In this document: piece after piece, positions 8,983 through 19,399 of the stretch
How the letters are laid out: every line of letters begins with the position of its first letter
Position numbering within the stretch: position 1 is the stretch's first letter
The notes under the pieces: generated by a model
Told to the model about the DNA's origin: nothing
Database searches by the model: none
What the model saw: the letters and a program-made list of their open reading frames with translations, nothing else
Source: Burkholderia pyrrocinia
Lineage (GTDB): Bacteria > Pseudomonadota > Gammaproteobacteria > Burkholderiales > Burkholderiaceae
Reading direction: 5' to 3'
NCBI RefSeq assembly: GCF_001028665.1
Contig: NZ_CP011504.1
Location: forward strand, 620,001 to 684,000
DNA: 64,000 bases
Made by a program: the position numbers and the translations under genes

Positions 8983-10152
8983 TCACGCGAGGTATCGCTC
9001 CGCGAGTGCGGTCCAGTAGCTCGCGCCCGTCGCGAGGCAAGCATCGTTGAAGTCGTAGCCCGGGTTGTGCAGCCCGCATCCAGCCGCGCCGTCGCCGTTG
9101 CCGATCGACAGGTAGCTGCCCGGGCACTTCTCGAGCATGAATGCGAAGTCCTCGCTCGCCGCGATCGGCCGCAGATGCGGAATCAGCGCCGCGTCGCCGC
9201 CCCATTCGCGGGCCACATCGCGCGCGAACGCCGTTTCCGCCGCGTGATTGACGAGCACCGGATAGCCGTAGCGATAGTCGATCTCGGCCGTCGCGCCGTA
9301 ACTCGCGGCCTGCCCGTGCACGATCTCGCGGATGCGTCGCTCCAGCAGTGCGCGCACGTCCGGCGACAGCGCACGCACGCTGAGTTCGAGTTCCGCATGC
9401 GGCGGGATCACGTTCGATGCGGTGCCCGCATGGATCGAGCCGGCCGTGACGATCGCCAGTTCCTGCGGATTCACGTTGCGCGACACGACCGTCTGCAACG
9501 CCATCACGATCGACGCGCACACGACCACCGGATCGATCGTCGTGTGCGGCGCGGCGCCATGCCCGCCGCGCCCGATCACGCGCACGCGCACCTCGTCGGC
9601 CGACGCCATCGCCGCGCCGTCGCAGAAGCCGAGCACGCCGGCCGGCAGGCCCGGCACGTTATGCATCGCGAACACGGCATCGCACGGAAACTGCGTGAAC
9701 AGCCCGTCGTCGATCATCCGCTTCGCGCCGCCGAGCCCTTCTTCGGCCGGCTGGAAAATCAGGTTCAACGTGCCCGCGAAGCGCGTGCGCCCGGCAAGAC
9801 AGCGGGCCGCCGCAAGCAGCATCGCCGTGTGGCCATCATGCCCGCAGGCGTGCATCACGCCGTCGCGCCGGCTCGCATGCGGCAGCCCGGTCGTCTCGCG
9901 GATCGGCAGCGCATCCATGTCCGCGCGCAATCCGAGCCGTTTCCCGGTGCCGCGCGTCAGCGTGCCGACCACGCCCGTGCCGCCGAGCCCCCGCGTCACC
10001 CGATAACCCCACGTTGTCAGGCAATCGGCCACGAGATCGCTCGTCGCGTATTCCTCGAAGCCGAGTTCGGGATGCGCGTGCAGCCGGTGGCGCAGCGCAA
10101 TCATCTCCGTCTCGATGGCCGCTATTTCCGGATGAATATGTTTCTGGTCCAA
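8983..10152 (-). CDS. M20D-family amidohydrolase (hippurate/N-acyl-amino-acid hydrolase type)
   Basis: 389 aa from a TTG at 10152 preceded by AGGAG at 8-nt spacing; there is no closer ATG and the longer frame adds low-quality sequence. Metal and catalytic motifs are complete: LRADMDALPI, HACGHDGHTA, FQPAEEG, MHNVPGLP, RGGHGAAPH and a late NPGYDFND. The enzyme splits an acyl group from an amino acid or peptide in the cytoplasm, using two divalent metals. It is the first gene of an operon with the binding protein and porin, and is divergent from the LysR gene at 10289, suggesting a module for scavenging N-acylated amino acids. Confidence 0.88.
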   Translation of the reverse strand: MDQKHIHPEIAAIETEMIALRHRLHAHPELGFEEYATSDLVADCLTTWGYRVTRGLGGTGVVGTLTRGTGKRLGLRADMDALPIRETTGLPHASRRDGVMHACGHDGHTAMLLAAARCLAGRTRFAGTLNLIFQPAEEGLGGAKRMIDDGLFTQFPCDAVFAMHNVPGLPAGVLGFCDGAAMASADEVRVRVIGRGGHGAAPHTTIDPVVVCASIVMALQTVVSRNVNPQELAIVTAGSIHAGTASNVIPPHAELELSVRALSPDVRALLERRIREIVHGQAASYGATAEIDYRYGYPVLVNHAAETAFARDVAREWGGDAALIPHLRPIAASEDFAFMLEKCPGSYLSIGNGDGAAGCGLHNPGYDFNDACLATGASYWTALAERYLA

Positions 10153-10288
10153 CCCCGATTCTCCTGAATGCGTTCCGGTTGTCGATCGCCCGGATGACCG
10201 ATCGTGGCCGAATCGTATGCAGCGAAAATCCCGGCGACCAGCCGCGGTTTCGTTATGATGACAACCTTTCGTTGTCGGGTATCGCACC

Positions 10289-11248
10289 ATGAGCAACATC
10301 AAGCTGCATCAGTTGCAGGCGCTCGTCGCGAGCGCGGAGGCCGGCAGCATCCGGGGCGCGGCACGCACGCTCGGGCTGTCGCAGGCGGCCGTCACGCGCG
10401 CGCTGCGCGAGCTGGAGGCGAGCGAGCGCCTGCCGCTGCTCGTGCGCGCGCCGGAAGGCATCGGCTTCACCGAATACGGAAAGACGCTGCTCACGCACGC
10501 GAAGCTCGTGCTGAAGCAGCTCGAACATGCGCAGAGCGATCTCGAACGCATGCGCGGCCGCGTCGAGGGGCGGCTGAGCATCGGCGTCACGCCGTGGCTC
10601 ACGATGACGTTCCTCGCAGAAGCCGTGCTGCGTTTTCGCGAGCAGATGCCCGACGTACGCCTCGAACTCTACGAAGCGCTGATGGCTGTCGCACAGCCGC
10701 TGCTGCGCGACGGCAGCATGGATTTCGCGCTCGGGCACGTCCAACCGGGCGGCACGCAGGAGTTCGCGTTCGAGCCGATGCTGCGCTACGAGACGTCGGT
10801 CATGGTGCGCGCCGGCCATCCGCACGAACGCGCACGATCGATCCACGACTTGCTCGACAACGACTGGGTGCTGAATTTCGCGGCCGACGGGCAGGCCGCG
10901 CTCGTCGACTACCTGTTCACGCGCCACGGCGCACGGATCGACGAACGGCGCATCGTGCGGGCGCAGTCGGTCGCGATGCTGCAGACGATGCTCGAGCAGG
11001 CCGACATGTGCACGTGGTGCCCGACGATACTCGCGGCCGTGCCGCCATTCGGCGAACGGATGCGGCCGTTGCAACTGAAGGAGACGTTCGAGCCGCGCGA
11101 CCTCGGGATCGTCACGCGCCGCAGCAGCACGCTGAGCGACGCCGCACGCTGCTTCATCGACTGCCTGCTGCAGGTGATCCGCAAGCATGCGCGATCCGCG
11201 CGCAAGGAGGATCTCGCGCTGTTCAGGACGGTATCGCTGCTGATCTGA
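10289..11248 (+). CDS. LysR-family regulator of the amidohydrolase operon
   Basis: 319 aa: [19 protein letters not shown] then [27 protein letters not shown], with an effector domain of the CysB/TsaR-like class that starts [13 protein letters not shown]. It is divergent from the amidohydrolase gene at 10152, with 136 bp between the starts, and is the obvious local regulator of that operon. Effector unknown; an N-acyl amino acid is a guess from context. A groESL promoter region follows after 150 bp. Confidence 0.9.
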   Translation: MSNIKLHQLQALVASAEAGSIRGAARTLGLSQAAVTRALRELEASERLPLLVRAPEGIGFTEYGKTLLTHAKLVLKQLEHAQSDLERMRGRVEGRLSIGVTPWLTMTFLAEAVLRFREQMPDVRLELYEALMAVAQPLLRDGSMDFALGHVQPGGTQEFAFEPMLRYETSVMVRAGHPHERARSIHDLLDNDWVLNFAADGQAALVDYLFTRHGARIDERRIVRAQSVAMLQTMLEQADMCTWCPTILAAVPPFGERMRPLQLKETFEPRDLGIVTRRSSTLSDAARCFIDCLLQVIRKHARSARKEDLALFRTVSLLI

Positions 11249-11308
11249 CTTCCCCCTCCCGTCTCCCGTCCATAGCGCATCCGCGCAAATGCTTTTCCGA
11301 ATCCGTTA

Positions 11309-11338
11309 TTGGATCGCGCCGTCGAGCGTTTTTATACT
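11309..11338 (+). promoter_or_regulatory. groESL housekeeping-type promoter
   Basis: TTGGAT at 11309 and TATACT at 11333 are separated by 18 bp, a good sigma-70 match. The -10 lies just upstream of the CIRCE element, as expected when a repressor bound there blocks initiation. Confidence 0.65.
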
Positions 11339-11340
11339 CG

Positions 11341-11367
11341 TCAGCACTCTCTCCCAAAGAGTGCCAG
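11341..11367 (+). promoter_or_regulatory. CIRCE operator (HrcA site)
   Basis: TCAGCACTC, nine spacer bases, then GAGTGCCAG. The consensus is TTAGCACTC-N9-GAGTGCTAA, so the inner arms match fully and the outer bases are partly degenerate. It lies 33 bp before groES, so the repressor HrcA probably controls this copy. Confidence 0.85.
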
Positions 11368-11399
11368 CCAATTTCGACAGAACAGCACAGGACGAAAAG

Positions 11400-11690
11400 A
11401 TGAGCCTACGCCCCTTGCACGACCGCGTCATCGTGAAGCGACTCGATCAGGAAACCACCACCGCGTCGGGCATCGTGATCCCCGACAGCGCCGCCGAGAA
11501 GCCCGACCAGGGCGAAGTGATCGCCGTCGGCCCCGGCCGCAAGGACACGGACGGCCAGCGCATCGTGCCCGACCTGCAGGTCGGCGAACGCGTGCTGTTC
11601 GGCAAGTACGCGGGCCAGGCCGTCAAGGTGGACGGCAATGAATTCCTCGTCCTGCGCGAGGAAGACATCGTCGCGGTCGTCAATCAATAA
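11400..11690 (+). CDS. groES: Co-chaperonin GroES
   Basis: 96 aa starting [15 protein letters not shown], with the mobile-loop region ([19 protein letters not shown] in the usual place; here preceded by LDQ) and the [19 protein letters not shown] core. It forms the heptameric lid of the GroEL chamber. The upstream in-frame extension to 11289 is rejected because it crosses the promoter and CIRCE element. The stop is 12 bp before groEL, with GGAGCG in the gap. Duplicated groESL operons are common in Burkholderia, and the operator suggests heat or stress control. Confidence 0.95.
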   Translation: MSLRPLHDRVIVKRLDQETTTASGIVIPDSAAEKPDQGEVIAVGPGRKDTDGQRIVPDLQVGERVLFGKYAGQAVKVDGNEFLVLREEDIVAVVNQ

Positions 11691-13343
<1,653 letters not shown>

Positions 13344-13398
13344 CGACGCGCCGTGCGTGCCGGTTCGACGGCAAACGCGCGGCTTTGCGGGAACATGC

Positions 13399-13434
13399 AA
13401 CGCGTGGCGACGGAAGTCGTCACGCGTTTTTTTC
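13399..13434 (+). terminator. Intrinsic terminator of groESL
   Basis: A 13-bp stem (AACGCGTGGCGAC with GTCGTCACGCGTT, one G-T pair) closes on a GGAA tetraloop and runs into seven T residues. It is 56 bp after the groEL stop. Confidence 0.9.
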
Positions 13435-13439
13435 GTTTG

Positions 13440-14034
13440 ATCATGCGAATCATTCGACTCGGCATGCACGTGAATCGCGTCGGCGTGTCGTCGCATCGAC
13501 GCGGCCTGTGTCTTCCACCGTTGCACGGCTGACTGACGCTGCCGCAACCGGCCGACACGGACATCGACAGCACCACGCCGTTACCATTCGTCACCTGCCA
13601 GGCAGCCCCCTGTCGTGCGAATCCCGCAACCTTTACGACCTTTTTACTTGCCGCCGCGCGTGCGTTCACTAGAATGTGTTCGCAATCCACCACCGAGCAC
13701 GCGACATGCGCATCCGAAGTCCTCGTCCCCCGAGTTGCTTTTCTGCCTGACGGGCAGGACGCCTGCGCCTCGCTTTCCCGAGCCACCGTCCTGCCGACAG
13801 GCGGGCGGTGCGCGCCGTAGTCACATCCGCGCACGCTTGAATACGACATCGATGCTGTCATCGCGCATCGTGCGCTCAGGCGTGGGCTCGCGACAAATCC
13901 CCTGCAACGACGCGCCATCGCTCCGCCGCCCCGGCGATGACCGATCGCCTGCCCGCATCCGGCATACCGATCCGGTCACATTGCTTTGCATACCTGATTT
14001 CATTCACGGAAATTTCCGATACCGGAGCCCGGCC
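13440..14034. other. Intergenic region without recognised gene
   Basis: About 595 bp between the groESL terminator and the next gene. Open frames here have no start with a ribosome site and no recognisable domain. The sequence is somewhat less GC-rich near 13600-13700; promoter elements of the 14035 gene probably lie in the last 100 bp, but none is clear. Confidence 0.5.
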
Positions 14035-14406
14035 ATGTTCGAGATCGACAAGCAGTACACGCGCGAATTCATCCATACCGCATGCGGCGGCAGCAAGCAG
14101 GCATTCCTGCCGACGAAGAACGGCAAGGTCGTGGCCGCCTGCCTGCGCACGGACCTCAACCCGCACGCACCCGACGTGATCCTCTGCGACGGCAGCGCAT
14201 CCGCGCGCGCGGCCGGCAGGACGCTCGCCGCGCAACGCGATGCGATTCCGGTGTTCATCAAGATGGAAACGGATGCGTTCCGCTTCGTCGGCCAGTACGT
14301 CGTCAGCGAATCGCTCACCGCACCGCTCGACTGTGCGCCTTACGTGCGCAACAGCGGCTTCACGCCCGGTCAGATCTCGCGCGTGCTGAAGCTCAAGCGC
14401 TGCTGA
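14035..14406 (+). CDS. Conserved hypothetical protein (123 aa)
   Basis: 123 aa from the ATG at 14035, with GGAG upstream; the in-frame extension to 13615 is unsupported. Sequence features are YTREFIHTACGGSKQAFLP, an AACLRTDLNPHAPD segment, IPVFIKMETDAFRFVGQYVV and a basic C-terminus. This resembles, from memory and unverified, the small beta-rich SRA-like domain found fused to HNH nucleases, with a GGS-x-Q-x-x-LP signature and a YVG/FVG strand. Here it stands alone with no nuclease domain. No function is asserted. Confidence 0.7.
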   Translation: MFEIDKQYTREFIHTACGGSKQAFLPTKNGKVVAACLRTDLNPHAPDVILCDGSASARAAGRTLAAQRDAIPVFIKMETDAFRFVGQYVVSESLTAPLDCAPYVRNSGFTPGQISRVLKLKRC

Positions 14407-14464
14407 CACGCGCGCACGGCACATCGCGCGCCCCGTCTCGGTCGTCTTTCATACAGGAGCAATC

Positions 14465-14683
14465 ATGCTTGGCTTGACGTTCTGGAAACACGTGATCGGC
14501 GCGCGGGCCGATGCCATCCGCGAAGACAAGGCAACGGCGCACGACCGGCACCGCCGGCGGTCGAGAACGCTCGTGCTGGCCAGCGCCGCGGTGGCGTTCG
14601 CAGCGATCGCGTTCGGCGCGCCGGTCGTCGGCATTTCGGTCTTTCTGCTGACGACGCTGCCGTTCGTCCTGTCGGGCACGTGA
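14465..14683 (+). CDS. Small membrane protein of unknown function (72 aa)
   Basis: ATG at 14465 is preceded by CAGGAG at 7-nt spacing. The protein has a basic N-terminal half (about residues 14-34, rich in Arg and His) and one or two hydrophobic segments in the C-terminal half (about 36-70), compatible with a single-pass or hairpin inner-membrane protein. No family recognised. It follows the 14035 gene by 58 bp and may be co-transcribed. Confidence 0.6.
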   Translation: MLGLTFWKHVIGARADAIREDKATAHDRHRRRSRTLVLASAAVAFAAIAFGAPVVGISVFLLTTLPFVLSGT

Positions 14684-14822
14684 TGACGTCAGTATCGGGT
14701 GCGCGGTGCGAGCCACGCCGCAATCGATACGAAATTTTAATGCCGGGCCCCCGCGTCTCTGACACCGTCTTTACGCGGATGTGTCTAGGATTTCCCTGTC
14801 ATCACGACACGGAGAGATCCGC

Positions 14823-15344
14823 ATGCAAACGCAGCAGGCCGCCATCGGCGGCCACCCCGACCTTCCCCACCGACGCGGCGGCTTGCCGCCCGCGGCCCGG
14901 CTGGCCGATGCGTGTCCGCCGGACAACATCCTGCTCGACGTGCCGGTCGAAAGCGCGATCCAGTTGTTCGACCTCGCCGCGCGATACGTCGCGCGCTGCA
15001 GCGGCATTTCTGCGGAACGGATCCGGTCCGAACTGACGAAGCGCGAACAGCTCGGTTCGACCGGCCTCGGCCAGGGCGTCGCGATTCCGCATGCGCGTGT
15101 CGACGGGCTCGGCTCGGCCGTCGCGCTATTCGTTCGCGCGCTGTACCCGTTCGCGTTCAACGCGCCGGACCGCAAGCCCGTGCGCGAATTCATCGTGCTG
15201 GTCCTGCCGAAAGAGGACGACCGCGCACATCTCGAACTGCTCGCCGACGCGGCGCGGTGCTTCAGCGAACGCCCGTTCCGGCAGGCGTCGCGCGACGCGC
15301 AGACGCCCGACGAAATTCATCGGCTCATGCAACGCACGCACTGA
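14823..15344 (+). CDS. PTS EIIA-like protein (PtsN/EIIA-Fru type) with N-terminal extension
   Basis: 173 aa, with GGAGAG before the ATG. After about 32 non-conserved residues comes a PTS EIIA type-2 domain: NILLDVPVESAIQLFDLAARYVA, the active-site region GQGVAIPHARVDG with the phosphorylatable His at residue 90, and EFIVLVLPKEDDRAHLELLADAARCF. Such proteins are phosphorylated by NPr/HPr and act as regulators rather than sugar carriers when alone. No EIIB or EIIC is nearby. The next gene, 48 bp downstream, is a degenerate acetylglutamate kinase, so a regulatory link between the two is possible but unproved. Confidence 0.85.
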   Translation: MQTQQAAIGGHPDLPHRRGGLPPAARLADACPPDNILLDVPVESAIQLFDLAARYVARCSGISAERIRSELTKREQLGSTGLGQGVAIPHARVDGLGSAVALFVRALYPFAFNAPDRKPVREFIVLVLPKEDDRAHLELLADAARCFSERPFRQASRDAQTPDEIHRLMQRTH

Positions 15345-15392
15345 CGCCGCATCGTGCGGCGACAGGCACTCCCTTCATCCTTTCGGATCCCC

Positions 15393-16286
15393 ATGTTCCC
15401 AGACCCTGAAAGTCCCACTCCTACGTCACGGCGCGTGGCCGGACTGGCTCGCTCGCTGCCGTTCATGCAGGCCCTGCACGGGCAGACCGTCGTCATCGTC
15501 GACAACGGCGCCGCGAGCGATACGCACGCTCGCCACGCATTCGCGCAGGATGTCGCGCTGCTCGCGCTCACCGGCATTCGTCCGGTCGTCGTGCAGGGCG
15601 TGCCGGCCGCGTCCGGCACGGAACCCGTCCAGGCCGCGCGCACCGCGATGGCCGACGTCAACCACGAGCTGGTGCGCCTGATCGGCAGTCACGGCGCCAA
15701 GGCGATCGGCATCGACGGCCACGACGGCGGCCTGCTGGTCGCCGGCGCCGAATCCGACCGCGCGAACACGAGCCCGGTCGCGCAATTCGACGGCGCCGCG
15801 TTGAACGCATTTCTCGGGAACGGGCTGGTGCCCGTGGTGATGCCGGTCGCGCCGGACGACGCAGGCCAGGATCGCCTGCTGCGCCCGGAACGGGTGGGCA
15901 GTCTCTTCGCGCAGCGCACGGGCGCCGTCACGCTGGTGATGATGGTCGAAAGCGCGCTGCTGCGCGAACTCGGCGAACTCGCGGGGCTGTATGGCATCAC
16001 GGAACTCGAGCAATGGCTCGCCGAGCATCCGGCCGCCGATGCAGCGCCCTGCGTGCGGGAGGCGCTCGATGCGCTCGCGCACGGCGTGCAGAACGTCCAT
16101 CTCGCCGATATCGGGCAACCCGAATCGCTGATCGACGAGCTGCTGACCGAGGAAGGGTCGGGCGTGGTGTTCTGCCGTCGCGGCAATACCGACCTGCTGT
16201 CGGAAACCCGCCGCTACTTCGCCGATTCCGCGTGCGTGCTGCGCGACGGCTTCAGCGTCGAGCAGAAGCAGGTCGTGCGATTCTGA
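15393..16286 (+). CDS. Degenerate acetylglutamate kinase-like protein
   Basis: 297 aa (start at MFPDPES; no strong ribosome site). The fold follows ArgB along its length: LPFMQALHGQTVVIVDNG, FAQDVALLALTGIRPVVVQG, INxHG-like LIGSHGAKAIGIDGHDG, and a C-terminal GVQNVHLADIGQPESLIDELLTEEGSGVV. Two catalytic features are altered: the beta1 motif IKYGG reads VDNGAAS, losing the phosphate-binding Lys, and the HGGGPxI loop reads QGVPAAS, losing the Gly-rich turn. It is therefore likely not a normal kinase and may be a regulatory or binding relative. It follows the EIIA-like gene. Confidence 0.75.
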   Translation: MFPDPESPTPTSRRVAGLARSLPFMQALHGQTVVIVDNGAASDTHARHAFAQDVALLALTGIRPVVVQGVPAASGTEPVQAARTAMADVNHELVRLIGSHGAKAIGIDGHDGGLLVAGAESDRANTSPVAQFDGAALNAFLGNGLVPVVMPVAPDDAGQDRLLRPERVGSLFAQRTGAVTLVMMVESALLRELGELAGLYGITELEQWLAEHPAADAAPCVREALDALAHGVQNVHLADIGQPESLIDELLTEEGSGVVFCRRGNTDLLSETRRYFADSACVLRDGFSVEQKQVVRF

Positions 16287-16343
16287 TCGGGTAGCGGGAA
16301 GTCACTTGCGGCGACCCGCAAGGGCCGCCGCAAGCGAACGACG

Positions 16344-18356
16344 TCAGCGCCGTGTCGCGAGACGCCGCACCACACGAACGAGCGCATCGACCTCGTCGCA
16401 CGTGTTGTAGAACGCGAGCGACGGCCGCACCGTGGCCTCGAGCCCGAAACGCCGCAGGATCGGCTGCGCGCAGTGATGCCCCGAGCGCACTGCGATGCCC
16501 TCTTCGTTCAGCGCCTGCCCGACTTCCTCGGTTTCATAGCCCTTCAGCACGAACGACAACACGCTCGCCTTGTCGCGCGCGGTGCCGACGAGCCGCACGC
16601 CCGGCACCGGCGCGAGCACGCTCGTCGCATACGCGAGCAGGTCGTGCTCGTAGCGCGCGATGTTCTCGATGCCGACGCGGGTCACGTAGTCGAGCGCCGC
16701 GCCGAGCCCCACCGCGTCCGCGATGTTGCCGGTGCCGGCCTCGAAGCGGTTCGGCGGCGGCTGGAACACCGTGCGCTCGAACGTCACGTCCGCGATCATG
16801 TTGCCGCCGCCCTGCCACGGCGGCATGTCGTCGAGGATCGCGCGCTTGCCGTACACGACGCCGATGCCCGTCGGCCCGTAGATCTTGTGCCCGGAGAACA
16901 CGAAGAAATCCGCATCGAGCGCCTGCACGTCGACGCGCATGTGCGAGATCGACTGCGCACCGTCGACGAGCGCCTTCGCGCCCGCGCGATGCGCAAGCTC
17001 GACGATCTCCTTCACCGGCACGACGGTGCCGAGCGCGTTCGACACCTGCGTGACGGACACGATCTTCGTGCGGTCGTTGAGCAGCTTCCGGTATTCGTCG
17101 AGCAGCACCTGCCCCGAATCGTCGACCGGAATCACGCGCAGCGTCGCGCCTTTCTGCGCGGCAAGCTGCTGCCACGGCACGATGTTCGCGTGATGCTCGA
17201 GATGCGACACGACGATCTCGTCGCCTTCGCCGACGTTCTGCACGCCCCACGTCTTCGCGATCAGGTTGATCGCTTCGGTCGTGCCGCGCACGAACACGAT
17301 CTCGTCGGGCGACGAAGCGCCGATGAAGCGCCGCACGGTGTCCCGCGCATGCTCGTACGCATCCGTCGCGCGACCGGCCAGCGCATGCGCGGCACGGTGG
17401 ATATTCGAGTTCTCGTGTGCATAGAAATACGCGAGACGGTCGATCACGGCCTGCGGCTTGTGCGTCGTCGCCGCGTTGTCGAACCAGACCAACTGCTTGC
17501 CGTTCACGCGCTCCTGCAGGATCGGGAAATCGCGGCGGATCGCGTTCACGTCGAACGGCGGGTGCGCGCCGCGATGCAACTGGCCTTGCGGTTCGGTTGC
17601 ATGCGTATCGTCGATGAAGTAACGCTGCACGTCCGCGCCCGATGCGCGGGAAACCGGCACGTCGCGATGCACGGCGAGCAGGTCGCGCAGCGCGTCGTCG
17701 CCCGGCAACCCGAACGCTTCCGGCGACGCGAGGTCGTTCGACGGCACGACGATGTCCTGCGGCGTCGCCTGCCAGCCCTGCAGCGAACCGTCGGTGAAGT
17801 AGTACGGCGACGCAGCCGGCGCTGCCTTCACCGCGCCTTCCGATGCCGCCGCATTCCCCTGCGGCACGCCGAGCGCCGCGCCGCCGATGCGCGGCTCGAG
17901 CGCCGGCGCGATCGACACGGCGTTGTCGGGCAGCCCGTTCTGCGCGGCCGCATGCGGCGCGAGCGCGGGCACGCGATTGCCGAGCGACAGCACGTGCGTC
18001 GGCGCGGACGGTGCGAGGTTCGTGCCGGGCGCCTTGCCCTGCGGCAACGCGAGGCCCGGCACGCCGGTGCCCGTGCCGCCCGGTCCCGCGAGCGGCGAAC
18101 CGCCGGGCGCCGGGTTGCTCACCGACGCGAGGATCGGCGCGGCAGCCGGCAACGCCGACGGCACGCCGCCGACCGCACCGCTGCCGGCCGACAGCCCGGG
18201 AGCAGTGGCCTGCCCGGGCGGCGTCGCGAAGAACTCGGACGCGAGCCGCGCCAGCGTCGCGGGGTCGGGCAAGCCCGCCGGCAGCGGCGCGTGCGGCAGC
18301 GCGTGCGCGTCGCCGCCGGCCAGGCCGGGATTAACGGTAGGTGTCGGGATAGTCAT
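16344..18356 (-). CDS. Encapsulin-associated SufS-type cysteine desulfurase with disordered N-terminal cargo domain
   Basis: 670 aa. Residues about 1-230 are Pro/Ala/Gly-rich and low-complexity, with small conserved-looking blocks (ATLARLASEFFATPPG near 33; SPYYFTDGSLQGW near 183). The desulfurase begins near 267: FDNAATTHKPQAV, SNIHRAAHALAGRATDAYE, PLP Lys491 in FSGHKIYGPTG and catalytic Cys629 in RSGHHCAQP. It converts cysteine to alanine and a persulfide. Start MTIPTPTVNP overlaps the encapsulin 3' end by 26 bp. In characterised family 2A systems such an extension directs loading into the shell; here that role is inferred from architecture and gene order. Confidence 0.93.
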   Translation of the reverse strand: MTIPTPTVNPGLAGGDAHALPHAPLPAGLPDPATLARLASEFFATPPGQATAPGLSAGSGAVGGVPSALPAAAPILASVSNPAPGGSPLAGPGGTGTGVPGLALPQGKAPGTNLAPSAPTHVLSLGNRVPALAPHAAAQNGLPDNAVSIAPALEPRIGGAALGVPQGNAAASEGAVKAAPAASPYYFTDGSLQGWQATPQDIVVPSNDLASPEAFGLPGDDALRDLLAVHRDVPVSRASGADVQRYFIDDTHATEPQGQLHRGAHPPFDVNAIRRDFPILQERVNGKQLVWFDNAATTHKPQAVIDRLAYFYAHENSNIHRAAHALAGRATDAYEHARDTVRRFIGASSPDEIVFVRGTTEAINLIAKTWGVQNVGEGDEIVVSHLEHHANIVPWQQLAAQKGATLRVIPVDDSGQVLLDEYRKLLNDRTKIVSVTQVSNALGTVVPVKEIVELAHRAGAKALVDGAQSISHMRVDVQALDADFFVFSGHKIYGPTGIGVVYGKRAILDDMPPWQGGGNMIADVTFERTVFQPPPNRFEAGTGNIADAVGLGAALDYVTRVGIENIARYEHDLLAYATSVLAPVPGVRLVGTARDKASVLSFVLKGYETEEVGQALNEEGIAVRSGHHCAQPILRRFGLEATVRPSLAFYNTCDEVDALVRVVRRLATRR

Positions 18357-19263
18357 GGAACTTGGCGATTTCGACGTCATCGAGGACAGCCAGCGCATCC
18401 GGCGAATGGACCGCGAGCGAGCAATACAGCGAGATCAGGTACGACGCGATCGCCTGGTTGTTGATCCCCATGAAGCGCACCGACAGGCCCGGCCCCTGCT
18501 CGCCCGCGACGCCCGGCTGATAGAGGCCGACGACGCCCTGCCGCTTGTCGCCGACGCGCAGCAGCAGGATCTTGGTCTTGCCGTCCGCGACCGGCACCTT
18601 GTCCGACGGGATCAGCGGAATGCCGCGCCACGTGAGGAACTGCGAGCCGAACAGGCTGACCGTCGGCGGCGGCACGCCGCGCCGCGTGCATTCGCGGCCG
18701 AACGCGGCGATCGCGAGCGGGTGCGTGAGGAAAAACGCGGGTTCCTTCCACACCTTCGTCAGCAGCTCGTCGAGATCGTCCGGCGTCGGCGCTCCCGTCA
18801 GCGGGAAGATCCGCTGTTCGTCGGTCACGTTGGCCAGCAGCCCGTAGTCGGGGTTGTTGATCAGCTGGCTTTCCTGCAGCTCCTTGATCGTCTCGATCGT
18901 CAGGCGCAGCTGTTCCTTGATCTGGTCGTGAGGACTGCTGTAAAGATCGGAGATCCGCGTATGCACGTCGAGCACCGTGCTCACCGCGTTCAGGAAGTAT
19001 TCGCGCGGTTGCTCTTCGTAAGGCACGAAGGTCTGCGGCAGCACGCTTTCGTCCTCGAGCTGCGTGCATGCGGCGCGCACGGCTTCCGGGTTCTTCACCT
19101 GGTTCAGGCGGTAGATGCCGGCCTCGACCGGCACCCACTGCAGCAGATGGGTCAGCCAGCGCGGCGTGATCGTGGAAAGCTGGGGGACGGTCTTGGTAGC
19201 GTTCGCTAGTTGGCGGGCGGCGTGATCGCTCAGCGCGGCCGTGCCGCTTGCAACGGTCGACAT
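18331..19263 (-). CDS. Family 2A encapsulin shell protein (SrpI-like)
   Basis: 310 aa with no signal peptide and no cyclic-nucleotide-binding insertion, the size expected of family 2A rather than 2B. The sequence shows the extended N-terminal arm (HAARQLANATKTVPQLSTITPRWL, split here over about residues 14-38), YRLNQVKN, the E-loop region EEQPREYFLNAVSTVLDVHTR, and a C-terminal GLSVRFMGINNQAIASYLISLY segment. These proteins have the HK97 phage-capsid fold and assemble into nanocompartments; related shells house cysteine desulfurase and store elemental sulfur. GGAG precedes the start. It was historically annotated as membrane protein MMP-I, which should not be copied. Confidence 0.93.
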   Translation of the reverse strand: MSTVASGTAALSDHAARQLANATKTVPQLSTITPRWLTHLLQWVPVEAGIYRLNQVKNPEAVRAACTQLEDESVLPQTFVPYEEQPREYFLNAVSTVLDVHTRISDLYSSPHDQIKEQLRLTIETIKELQESQLINNPDYGLLANVTDEQRIFPLTGAPTPDDLDELLTKVWKEPAFFLTHPLAIAAFGRECTRRGVPPPTVSLFGSQFLTWRGIPLIPSDKVPVADGKTKILLLRVGDKRQGVVGLYQPGVAGEQGPGLSVRFMGINNQAIASYLISLYCSLAVHSPDALAVLDDVEIAKFHDYPDTYR

Positions 19264-19350
19264 GTGTGGCTCCGGGTTCTTAAGATGAAAAACGGGATTG
19301 CTTATGACGCGAGGGGATTATCGGAAGCACGCACCTGCCGGCTCAACATG

Positions 19351-19362
19351 CTATAGCCGTCA
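19351..19362 (-). promoter_or_regulatory. Shared 12-bp motif upstream of encapsulin gene
   Basis: Read on the minus strand it is TGACGGCTATAG, 87 bp before the encapsulin ATG. An identical 12-mer lies 73 bp before the rhodanese gene (21141-21152) in the same orientation. TATAGC could be a weak -10, or the motif may be an operator; see findings. Confidence 0.55.
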
Positions 19363-19399
19363 TGTCGCGCAACCGAAAAGGAAACGAAGCTGTACGGCC

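Noticed and set aside
16287..16343. CTTGCGGCG/CGCCGCAAG hairpin between convergent genes
   Set aside because: Possible terminator, but no U-run on either strand, so not listed as a feature.
16473..18464. 663-aa plus-strand frame opposite the desulfurase
   Set aside because: Arg/Ala-rich antisense frame; the desulfurase motifs are decisive.
18331..19263. Shell protein read as a phage capsid gene from a prophage
   Set aside because: No other phage genes; sulfur-metabolism neighbours fit an encapsulin.
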